This document shows, piece by piece, positions 1-5,318 of a stretch of DNA of 5,837 nucleotides. The notes under the pieces were generated by a model, which made no database searches, was not told the origin of the DNA, and worked only from the letters and a program-made list of their open reading frames with translations. The number at the start of each line of letters is the position of its first letter. Position 1 is the stretch's first letter. A program made the position numbers and the translations under genes. Location: assembly GCA_018660305.1 (NCBI GenBank), contig JABJKO010000174.1:1-5837 (forward strand), given 5' to 3'. Origin of the DNA: Rhodospirillaceae bacterium. GTDB taxonomy: Bacteria > Pseudomonadota > Alphaproteobacteria > MPNO01 > UBA2964.

Positions 1-1680
1 GATTTGCCCGACATCGTCGCCCGCGTTCTGGCGGCACGGGATGTCGGGCTGGATGATGCCGAGAGCTTTCTTAATCCGACCCTGAGGGATTTGCTTCCCG
101 ATCCGGCTCATCTTCTGGATATGGCGCCGGCGGTGGAACGGATCATCCAGGCCATCAATGCGGGCGAGACCATTGGCGTGCTCGGCGATTACGATGTGGA
201 TGGCGCGACGTCCTCGGCGCTGCTCGTGCGGTTTTTCTCCGCCCTCGGCCGCAAGGTCCCGGTCTATATTCCCGATCGCCAGAAAGAGGGTTATGGCCCC
301 AACCTGCCGGCGCTGCTGAAACTCAAGGAGCAGGGCGCCAGCGTCGTCATCACGGTCGATTGCGGCACCACCGCCTATGAGCCGCTGGAAGCTGCAATCG
401 CCGAGGGGCTGGATATCATCGTCGTGGATCACCACGTGGCCGAAGCCCGGTTGCCGGGCGGCTGTCTGGTCGTGAACCCCAACCGCATCGACGAGAGCTC
501 GATCTGCGGCCAGATGGCGGCGGTCGGGGTAACGTTTATGCTGATTGTGGCGCTCAACCGGGCCCTGCGCGATGCCTACTGGTATGGCGAAGGCCATGGC
601 GAGCCCGATCTGCGGCACTGGCTGGATCTGGTTGCGCTGGGCACCATCTGTGACGTGGTGCCCCTGGTCGGCGTAAACCGCGCGCTGGTCACCCAGGGGC
701 TGAAGATCATGGCGGCACGCCAGAATCTGGGTATCGCGGCTTTGGCGGATGTTGCCGGCGTGGACCGGCCGCTGGATTCCTACCATGCCGGCTTTATTCT
801 CGGTCCGCGGGTCAATGCCGGCGGGCGGGTAGGGGATTCCGGTCTTGGCGTCCGGCTGCTGACCACCTCCGACACCGACGAAGCGCGCAGCCTGGCCACT
901 CGTCTCGATCAATATAACCGGGAACGCCAGGAGATCGAGCAGGGCGTCCTGGAAGGCGCCATGGCGCAGGCGGAAAAGCAGGCTGAAGCAGGCCGCGCAA
1001 TCATCATGGTCGCCAACGAAGGATGGCACCCCGGGGTCATCGGAATCGTCGCCGGCCGGTTGCGCGAACGGTTCGACCGCCCGTCCTGTGTGATCGCCAT
1101 CGACAACGGGATCGGCAAGGGCTCCGGGCGATCGGTCCGGGGCGTCGCGCTGGGTCCCGCCGTGATTGCAGCGCATCAGACCGGTCTTCTTGTCAATGGC
1201 GGCGGTCATGCCATGGCGGCCGGGTTCACCGTGGAACAGGACCGTCTCGAGGAACTATCGGCCTATCTCGACGATCATGTCCGGCGTCAGCTCGGCGACA
1301 CCCCACCGGTCGGGACATTACGGTTCGACGGCATTCTCAACCCGGCCAGCGCGACGCCGGATATCGTCGAAACTCTGGATCGGGCCGGCCCGTTTGGGGC
1401 CGGTAATTCACGGCCCCGCTTCGCCATCCCGCAGGCCAGGGTGGTGGGAGCCGATGTGGTCGGCAAGAACCATGTTCGCTGTAACCTGACCGGCGCGGAC
1501 GGCACCGGCCGGCTGAAAGCCATTGCCTTCCGTGCCGCGGATTCGGCGCTGGGCGCGGCCCTGCTGGGCGCAAGTGGCCAGCCGCTCCATATTGCCGGCA
1601 ATCTGCGAAGCGACGAATGGCAGGGCAGGGTCTCGGCACAGCTTTTCATCGATGACGCGGCCATTGCCGGCAACACTTGA
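1..1680 (+). CDS. recJ: Single-stranded-DNA-specific exonuclease RecJ, 5' end missing
   Basis: RecJ degrades single-stranded DNA 5'-to-3' in recombinational and mismatch repair and acts in the cytoplasm. Numbering from the TTG at 4, the DHH phosphoesterase motifs are all present: GDYDVDG (61-67), DCG (119-121), DHH (142-144), the metal-binding Asp in GTICDVVPL (D217) and GPRVNAGGR (267-275). The DHHA1 domain follows with GWHPGVIGIVAGR (from 340), SGRS (374-377) and GGGHAMAAGF (about 399-408). The last 120 residues form the RecJ OB-fold region, including a GPFGAGN motif. Nothing is disrupted and the protein ends normally at TGA 1678-1680. The reading frame is open to base 1 and the visible protein (558-559 residues) lacks the usual N-terminal few tens of residues, so the true start lies upstream and the TTG at 4 is unlikely to be it. 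The next gene starts 213 bp downstream. Confidence 0.96.
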   Translation, partial: DLPDIVARVLAARDVGLDDAESFLNPTLRDLLPDPAHLLDMAPAVERIIQAINAGETIGVLGDYDVDGATSSALLVRFFSALGRKVPVYIPDRQKEGYGPNLPALLKLKEQGASVVITVDCGTTAYEPLEAAIAEGLDIIVVDHHVAEARLPGGCLVVNPNRIDESSICGQMAAVGVTFMLIVALNRALRDAYWYGEGHGEPDLRHWLDLVALGTICDVVPLVGVNRALVTQGLKIMAARQNLGIAALADVAGVDRPLDSYHAGFILGPRVNAGGRVGDSGLGVRLLTTSDTDEARSLATRLDQYNRERQEIEQGVLEGAMAQAEKQAEAGRAIIMVANEGWHPGVIGIVAGRLRERFDRPSCVIAIDNGIGKGSGRSVRGVALGPAVIAAHQTGLLVNGGGHAMAAGFTVEQDRLEELSAYLDDHVRRQLGDTPPVGTLRFDGILNPASATPDIVETLDRAGPFGAGNSRPRFAIPQARVVGADVVGKNHVRCNLTGADGTGRLKAIAFRAADSALGAALLGASGQPLHIAGNLRSDEWQGRVSAQLFIDDAAIAGNT

Positions 1681-1753
1681 TCTTTAACCAAACATCACGA
1701 TTTCTGTTCGAGACTGTGTAAGCCTCAAACGGGCTGAGTTGGATTCTTCAAAA

Positions 1754-1769
1754 CCCCGCCTTGGCGGGG
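1754..1769. terminator. GC hairpin between recJ and the DUF2062 gene, possible terminator
   Basis: CCCCGC (1754-1759) pairs perfectly with GCGGGG (1764-1769) around a CTTG loop. AAAA lies before it and GCGGAAAAA after it. There is no T-run after the stem on the plus strand, so it is not a classical intrinsic terminator for recJ. Read on the minus strand the stem is followed by TTTT, but no minus-strand gene is known here. Its place 74 bp after the recJ stop suggests a 3'-end element. The rest of the 1681-1893 gap shows only a TATCAT hexamer (1805-1810), without a good -35 partner. Confidence 0.35.
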
Positions 1770-1893
1770 AGCGGAAAAATCTCGCTGTGGCCGGGGGCAA
1801 TGTGTATCATCCCGCCGGTCCGGGCCCCGGAACATGAGGAATGATCAAGAGGGCCGGATCTGGGAGATGTTTGTTGTTGCGGCGATGTAAAGG

Positions 1894-2526
1894 ATGACAG
1901 AAGCAGCCAACCACAGAAATGGAAACGGCCGGAACGGGCGGTCCTGGATGACCCGCCTGAAGCGCAATATGCGCTACCGGCTGGTCATACCCATTCAACG
2001 CAGCGTCCATCCGCCGGAACATACCGCGCGTGGCGTCGCCGTGGGCCTCGCCTGGGGACTGACGCCGACGGTTGGCGTGCAGATGATCTTCGTCTTTATC
2101 TGTTGGGTCGTGGCGCGCCGTTTTATCCGGCGGGATTTCAGCCTGATCATCGCGCTGGCCTGGACCTGGACCACCAACGTGATCACCCTGTTCCCCTGTT
2201 ATTATCTGTTTTACATGACGGGCCAGGTGATGCTCGGCCGGTTCGACGATCTGAGCGGCTATGGCGAGTTCATGAAGCTGTGGGACAGCAATGTCGCCGC
2301 CGAATCCGGGATGGGTTATTGGGAATGGCTGTGGACCTATACGGTCGTCCTGATCAAGGGATGGGGCCTGCCCATGCTGATCGGGTGTTTGCCCTGGTCC
2401 GCCCTGGGGAGCTGGGCCGGTTATGTCTGGAGCTTGCGTTTCGTGCGCCGCTACCGGACCAACCGGAGCCGGCGGCGGGCCGAAAAAGGCGATGCCAGGG
2501 CGGCGACATTGGACAGCCGGGGCTGA
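1894..2526 (+). CDS. DUF2062 domain membrane protein
   Basis: The product is a 210-aa inner-membrane protein of unknown biochemical function. The DUF2062 signature is visible. A basic N-terminus with HTARGVAVGLAWGL leads into LTPTVGVQM (56-64) and a first hydrophobic stretch (about 60-75). TTNVITLFPCYYLFY (93-107) follows, where the family typically has a Asn-Pro-Leu-Thr/Pro/Tyr pattern. A last hydrophobic stretch spans about 149-181, and a strongly basic tail (RRYRTNRSRRR) probably stays in the cytoplasm. A TAA at 1888-1890 is in frame just upstream, so translation starts at 1894 or at the in-frame ATG at 1948 (Met19). The purine run AAAGG directly abuts the ATG at 1894, which is too close for a standard ribosome binding site, so Met19 remains possible; it would retain the whole domain. 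Composition matches recJ, so this looks like core genome. Other strand frames through this gene are shadows. Confidence 0.88.
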   Translation: MTEAANHRNGNGRNGRSWMTRLKRNMRYRLVIPIQRSVHPPEHTARGVAVGLAWGLTPTVGVQMIFVFICWVVARRFIRRDFSLIIALAWTWTTNVITLFPCYYLFYMTGQVMLGRFDDLSGYGEFMKLWDSNVAAESGMGYWEWLWTYTVVLIKGWGLPMLIGCLPWSALGSWAGYVWSLRFVRRYRTNRSRRRAEKGDARAATLDSRG

Positions 2527-2573
2527 TCCGCAACCGCAACCGGGCTTACGGTTGAAATAACCCACTTAAGCAG

Positions 2574-2600
2574 TTGATTTTCACGCCCGCTCCCTATACG
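2574..2600 (+). promoter_or_regulatory. Probable tRNA-Glu promoter
   Basis: TTGATT (2574-2579) and TATACG (2595-2600) resemble sigma-70-type -35 and -10 boxes, with a short 15-bp spacer. A GC-rich GGCCGCGC run follows before the mature tRNA at 2614, as expected for a stringently controlled stable-RNA promoter. This is a consensus reading by eye. Confidence 0.4.
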
Positions 2601-2613
2601 AACAGGGCCGCGC

Positions 2614-2689
2614 GACCCCATCGTCTAGAGGCCTAGGACACCGGCCTTTCACGCCGGCAACACGGGTTCGAATCCCGTTGGGGTCGCCA
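2614..2689 (+). tRNA. tRNA-Glu (anticodon TTC)
   Basis: A complete cloverleaf can be drawn. The acceptor stem GACCCCA (2614-2620) pairs with TGGGGTC (2679-2685), followed by discriminator G2686 and an encoded CCA (2687-2689). The D stem is GTC/GAC. The anticodon stem CCGGC/GCCGG (2641-2645/2653-2657) encloses CTTTCAC, with anticodon TTC at 2648-2650, which reads GAA and GAG. The T arm is ACGGG-TTCGAAT-CCCGT (2662-2678). All stems are perfectly paired, so the gene looks functional. No obvious terminator follows; the sequence instead turns AT-rich straight after the CCA, consistent with the 3' end being an integration site. Confidence 0.97.
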
Positions 2690-2713
2690 ATTATATAAGT
2701 GGTTGAAATATAA

Positions 2714-2735
2714 GGGAAAAATAAATATATTTCCC
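2714..2735. repeat. AT-rich imperfect hairpin after tRNA-Glu
   Basis: GGGAAAAATA (2714-2723) is complementary to TATATTTCCC (2726-2735) at 9 of 10 positions, leaving a tiny loop; the GGGAAA/TTTCCC ends pair perfectly. It lies 25 bp beyond the tRNA and runs into the first copy of the 12-bp tandem repeat. It may help terminate the tRNA transcript or be part of an attachment-site structure. Neither role is shown by the sequence. Confidence 0.4.
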
Positions 2736-2752
2736 CAAGTATTTCCCCAAGT
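2729..2752. repeat. Perfect tandem 12-bp repeat, candidate integrase arm-type sites
   Basis: ATTTCCCCAAGT occurs twice back to back (2729-2740 and 2741-2752) with no mismatch; on the other strand it reads ACTTGGGGAAAT. Tyrosine recombinases of integrative elements bind short direct repeats (arm-type sites) a few tens of bases from the crossover core. G-run direct repeats next to a tRNA 3' end fit that layout. The distance from the CCA end is 40 bp. The repeat itself is certain; its role is inference, and no integrase gene lies in the window. Confidence 0.6.
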
Positions 2753-2756
2753 TTTG

Positions 2757-2793
2757 GCCCTCTTTGAGCCGCTAGTTGAGGTTCTTAGAGGGC
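2757..2793. repeat. 7-bp inverted repeat with 23-nt loop
   Basis: GCCCTCT (2757-2763) is perfectly matched by AGAGGGC (2787-2793); a G-T pair could extend it outward. A pyrimidine-rich stretch (CTCTTATTTTTCC) follows from about 2798, so it could act as a weak plus-strand terminator after the tRNA. The long loop makes this uncertain. Confidence 0.3.
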
Positions 2794-3028
2794 TAATCTC
2801 TTATTTTTCCATTTTATTCCATAAATTAGTGACCAGCTAAATTCTTCAAGCTTAGCTTCTGCACTAAGTTGGATGTGGCCTCATCAGTTGCAATATACAA
2901 ATGCCCCGTAATGACTCTATGCGGGTCAGTGAGGCCCTGTGGACCCTACAAGGCCATTGTGGCGTAGATTGGGAGCCATCCATGTCTGCTGCTTCCTCAA
3001 CTCCTGACTTACACCATGGTGCATTCTG

Positions 3029-3102
3029 ATGTCCGAAGTTGACCCATGAGCGGACGTCAAATAACCCGACGCTAACGTCCGTTTGTAGCCATTAACGGAC
3101 AA
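3029..3102. repeat. Left cluster of alternating GTCCG / CGGAC modules
   Basis: Four short modules alternate in orientation: GATGTCCGAA (3029-3038), AGCGGACGT (3049-3057), AACGTCCGTT (3074-3083) and AACGGACAA (3094-3102). CGGACGT (3051-3057) and ACGTCCG (3075-3081) form a perfect 7-bp inverted repeat. GTCCGTT (3077-3083) and AACGGAC (3094-3100) form another with a 10-nt loop, so two alternative hairpins share one arm. The stretch 3038-3057 matches 5071-5090 in inverted orientation at 15 of 20 positions. It looks like a decayed intergenic repeat family member. Confidence 0.5.
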
Positions 3103-3205
3103 TTCCCTGACGCCAATGTATAGTTTTAGACGGCGGAGCAATCGCCTCCTATTGTCGTGTCGCTCGTGTCACAGAAATCTCTTGAACGTTCAATAACCGG
3201 TGAGC

Positions 3206-3210
3206 GGAGG
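3206..3210 (+). promoter_or_regulatory. Ribosome binding site fixing the Sel1-protein start
   Basis: GGAGG lies nine bases before the ATG at 3220. It decides the start over the in-frame GTG at 3157, which would add 21 residues ahead of a good signal peptide and has no comparable site upstream. Confidence 0.75.
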
Positions 3211-3219
3211 ATTACCCCT

Positions 3220-4566
3220 ATGCGTAGTTTTTGCTGTCGTGTCATTGCTCTCTTCTTAATTTCTTGCCCCGCCGTTGCAGATCAGCCGCCATCTGGGGAT
3301 TTCGTTCAGCCTTGCATGATTGTGGGGCTGTGGGGGAACAGCAAAAAGATGCACTCGGCATGCCTTTGGCAAACCCAGCTTGTCCGACGCACAGACGTAA
3401 TAGAGTGCGATAAGGAATGGGTGCGTCCTTCGTTCTTGGCTGATGTCCAACTCATCAGTGAACGAGATAAATCAGTTTACTGGATCGTCGTCGGCGACGG
3501 CGATTGGCTGATCTCTAATGTGTACAACAATGCGTACAACGATACGCCTACCCGCTCGTACTATTCGTGTTTATACCGCCGTGCGCGAGAGCGGGGAGAG
3601 ATCAACTGGCCCCACGACACCTTTCGACCGAACGGGGAACACTGGACAATCAACAAGGTCGGCAAACCGGCGAAGGTGGGGACCTGGAAAGCCAAGGACC
3701 TGCAAAAGGCAAGCCTTTTTCACCAGGGCCTGGCAGCACTCAATCGCGGTGACTATTCAACAGCTGCGCTGAAGTTGCGTCCGCTTGCCGAGCAGGGCCA
3801 TGCCAAAGCCCAGTACAACCTCGGCTCCATGTACCGCACGGGTCAAGGCATGCCACAGGATTACGCCCAAGCGGCTACGTGGTACAGGAAGGCTGCCGAG
3901 CAGGGCCACGCCAAAGCCCAGCACAGCCTCGGCGTTATGTACGCCAGGGGCGAAGGCGTTCCACAGGACGATGCCGCAGCGATGAAGTGGTACAGGAAGG
4001 CCGCAGAGCAGGACGTTACCCTCGCCCAGTACAACCTCGGCCAGATGTACCGCACGGGTCAAGGCATGCCACAGGATTACGCCCAAGCGGCGACGTGGTA
4101 CAGGAAGGCCGCCGAGCAGGGCCATGCCAAAGCCCAGTATAACCTCGGCGTCATGTACCAAAACGGCCTAGGTGTGCCCAAGGACTATGCGAAGGCCGCG
4201 ACGTGGTTTAAGAAGGCCGCGGATCAGGGCGTGGTGGTTGCGCAAAACCGTTTGGGCCTGCAGTACCGAACGGGACAGGGCGTTCCGCAAAACAACGTTG
4301 AAGCAATAAAATGGTGGCATAAGGCCGCTAAGCAGGGCGACACAACAGCTATGTCCAACTTGGGCGGCTTACACAGATGGGGCGGTAAGGGCGTCCCGCA
4401 GAACTACGTGCTGGCCTATAAATGGCTCAGCGTTGCGGCGAACTGGGGCCACACTACAGCAAAGTATGACCGCGAAGAAATTACCGATAAAATGACAGCC
4501 GCCCAAATATTCGAGGCTCAGAAGATGGCCCGCGAGTGGTCGCGAAAGCATAAAAAAGTTAAGTGA
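3220..4566 (+). CDS. Exported Sel1-like-repeat protein with unknown N-terminal domain
   Basis: The 448-aa product starts with a signal sequence (MRSFCCRVIALFLISCPAVA), with a possible signal-peptidase-I cut after AVA (residue 20). LISC (13-16) also fits a lipobox, so an outer- or inner-membrane lipoprotein is an alternative. Residues about 21-165 form a domain I do not recognise, with four cysteines (32, 48, 63, 117) and many aromatic residues. A helix with GLAALNRGDYSTAALKLRPL (from 170) leads into six Sel1-like repeats (190-406), then a C-terminal helix and a lysine-rich end. Sel1 repeats form alpha-alpha superhelices that bind other proteins, so a scaffold or inhibitor role in the envelope is likely, but the partner is unknown. 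The gene for the Rap1a/Tai-like protein starts 84 bp downstream on the same strand, and the two are probably co-transcribed. Codon use is less GC-rich than in recJ. Confidence 0.88.
   Translation: MRSFCCRVIALFLISCPAVADQPPSGDFVQPCMIVGLWGNSKKMHSACLWQTQLVRRTDVIECDKEWVRPSFLADVQLISERDKSVYWIVVGDGDWLISNVYNNAYNDTPTRSYYSCLYRRARERGEINWPHDTFRPNGEHWTINKVGKPAKVGTWKAKDLQKASLFHQGLAALNRGDYSTAALKLRPLAEQGHAKAQYNLGSMYRTGQGMPQDYAQAATWYRKAAEQGHAKAQHSLGVMYARGEGVPQDDAAAMKWYRKAAEQDVTLAQYNLGQMYRTGQGMPQDYAQAATWYRKAAEQGHAKAQYNLGVMYQNGLGVPKDYAKAATWFKKAADQGVVVAQNRLGLQYRTGQGVPQNNVEAIKWWHKAAKQGDTTAMSNLGGLHRWGGKGVPQNYVLAYKWLSVAANWGHTTAKYDREEITDKMTAAQIFEAQKMAREWSRKHKKVK
3787..4437 (+). repeat. Six tandem Sel1-like repeat units within the coding sequence
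   Basis: Units of 36 codons begin at 3787, 3895, 4003, 4111 and 4219, and a 37-codon unit begins at 4327. Each follows the pattern A-E-Q-G-x-x-x-A-Q-x-x-L-G-x-M-Y-x-x-G-x-G-V-P-Q-D-Y-x-x-A-x-x-W-Y-x-K-A. The last unit has an extra residue (RWGGKGVPQNY). These are protein repeats, not a CRISPR array. Confidence 0.93.
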
Positions 4567-4640
4567 CTTGAACAGAGTGGGGGGAACGCTTCGTGGGCCG
4601 ACGTTGTACTGTGCCCTCGTTAAACAGTAGCGCTGTAAGA

Positions 4641-4646
4641 AAGAGG
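4641..4646 (+). promoter_or_regulatory. Ribosome binding site of the Rap1a/Tai-like gene
   Basis: AAGAGG ends four bases before the ATG at 4651. The spacing is slightly short, but it is the best site nearby and favours 4651 over the in-frame ATG at 4690. Confidence 0.5.
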
Positions 4647-4650
4647 TACA

Positions 4651-5049
4651 ATGGCAAACAAGTTATTCGGCGTAGTATGGACAGCTGGGATGATCAAAAG
4701 GTCATTACTGGCGGCTGCTCTGGTCGTAATGAGCAGTTCGCCGGTGTGGTCTCAAACGACGACGGCGGGGCAATGGCACGAACGTTGTAAATGGCATCAC
4801 GGTCTACCAAGAATATCTTCTTGCTCTGGCTACGTGATGGGTATGGTAGACGGCCTCAGACTTGCGGGTGCAATCACGAAAAAGATTGAGGGGAAAAACA
4901 TTAACTTCGCCTGTCCCCCAACCACCACAACCGCGTCTGAATACTGGCGAACCGCCATGGATTTCATGGGGGAGAATCCCCACCATTCAGATAAGTCCGC
5001 GAGGATGGTTGTCCTAATGGCCCTCACCAAGAAGTGGCCCTGTCGTTAA
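4651..5049 (+). CDS. Rap1a/Tai-family periplasmic protein (immunity-protein-like)
   Basis: The 132-aa product has a signal sequence ending near PVWS (31-34). The mature part carries the layout of the Rap1a/Tai family: C58-S-G-Y-V-M-G-M-V-D-G, then F-A-C88-P-P, a helix with M-G-E-N-P-H, and A-L-T-K-K-W-P-C131 at the very C-terminus. A further cysteine is at 46. Characterised members are periplasmic immunity proteins that block type VI secretion peptidoglycan amidases (Tae4/Ssp type), but the family is wide and many members are uncharacterised. No amidase or type VI gene is in the window, so this would be an orphan copy. Start at 4651 has the better ribosome site. Start at 4690 (Met14) would give a more typical signal peptide (MIKRSLLAAALVVM). 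It probably shares a transcript with the Sel1-repeat gene upstream. Family assignment is from motif recognition only. Confidence 0.72.
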   Translation: MANKLFGVVWTAGMIKRSLLAAALVVMSSSPVWSQTTTAGQWHERCKWHHGLPRISSCSGYVMGMVDGLRLAGAITKKIEGKNINFACPPTTTTASEYWRTAMDFMGENPHHSDKSARMVVLMALTKKWPCR

Positions 5050-5070
5050 CAACTTGTCTAGCCGGGCCAT

Positions 5071-5229
5071 ATGTCCGCTGTGGGTCAAAAGCAGAAGTCC
5101 CGTCACACCGTTCCGACTTCCGCTTCTCACCCAACACCGGTCGTAAATTGATTGAAAGCGGAGATCACATTTTTGAGGTCTGCTATTGGGGGTAAAGCGG
5201 AAGTGGATTTCTGTGGCCGTGACTTCCGA
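5071..5229. repeat. Right cluster of palindromic TCCGCT / AGCGGA modules
   Basis: Seven related modules lie in 159 bases: ATGTCCGCT (5071-5079), AGCAGAAGT (5090-5098), ACTTCCGCT (5116-5124), AAGCGGAGA (5156-5164), GGTCTGCT (5177-5184), AAGCGGAAGT (5195-5204) and ACTTCCGA (5222-5229). ACTTCCGCTT (5116-5125) and AAGCGGAAGT (5195-5204) are a perfect 10-bp inverted repeat. The modules mostly alternate in orientation, which allows several competing hairpins. From memory, intergenic repeats with TGTCCGCT...GGGTCAA are frequent in some alphaproteobacterial genomes, which I cannot verify here. The remaining bases up to 5318 show nothing else I can support. Confidence 0.5.
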
Positions 5230-5318
5230 GTCTAGCTATCAGGAGATACCAACAATTCTCGCGAAAGACTGTGACGTACGATGTGAACTATGAGCATGTG
5301 CCGTATTGCAACAAAGGC

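Larger units (their letters stand above)
2690..3219. other. Gene-free, AT-rich junction downstream of tRNA-Glu
   Basis: I see no supportable gene in these 530 bases. The first part is strikingly AT-rich (38% G+C in 2701-2880) compared with the core genes on the left. It contains the tandem 12-mer, a short hairpin, a 7-bp inverted repeat and a cluster of GTCCG/CGGAC modules, each listed separately. A TATAGT hexamer (3119-3124) could be a -10 box for the Sel1 gene, but no good -35 partner is present. Reading frames here are short and lack ribosome binding sites. Confidence 0.7.

Noticed and set aside
1023..1691. Several open frames on both strands inside the 3' half of recJ
   Set aside because: They overlap intact RecJ coding sequence and their translations are Arg/Pro/Ser-rich without domains.
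1807..2565. 252-codon open frame on the minus strand
   Set aside because: It lies opposite the DUF2062 gene, and its Pro/Gly/His/Gln-rich translation is typical of an antisense shadow in GC-rich DNA.
2926..3141. 71-codon minus-strand frame as a gene
   Set aside because: It has no ribosome binding site or recognisable motif and overlaps the GTCCG/CGGAC hairpin cluster.
3157..3219. GTG at 3157 as the start of the Sel1 protein
   Set aside because: The ATG at 3220 has a well spaced GGAGG and places a signal peptide at the exact N-terminus.
3757..4161. 134-codon minus-strand frame with a repetitive translation
   Set aside because: It is the antisense of the Sel1 repeats; its periodicity simply mirrors the 108-bp unit.
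3787..4437. Regularly spaced DNA repeats resembling an array
   Set aside because: The 108-bp periodicity is in frame and encodes Sel1-like repeats. There are no short repeat and unique spacer units, so it is not CRISPR.
4593..4790. 65-codon plus-strand frame before the Rap1a/Tai-like gene
   Set aside because: It overlaps the Rap1a/Tai-like gene in another frame, lacks a ribosome site, and its translation has no signal peptide or motif.
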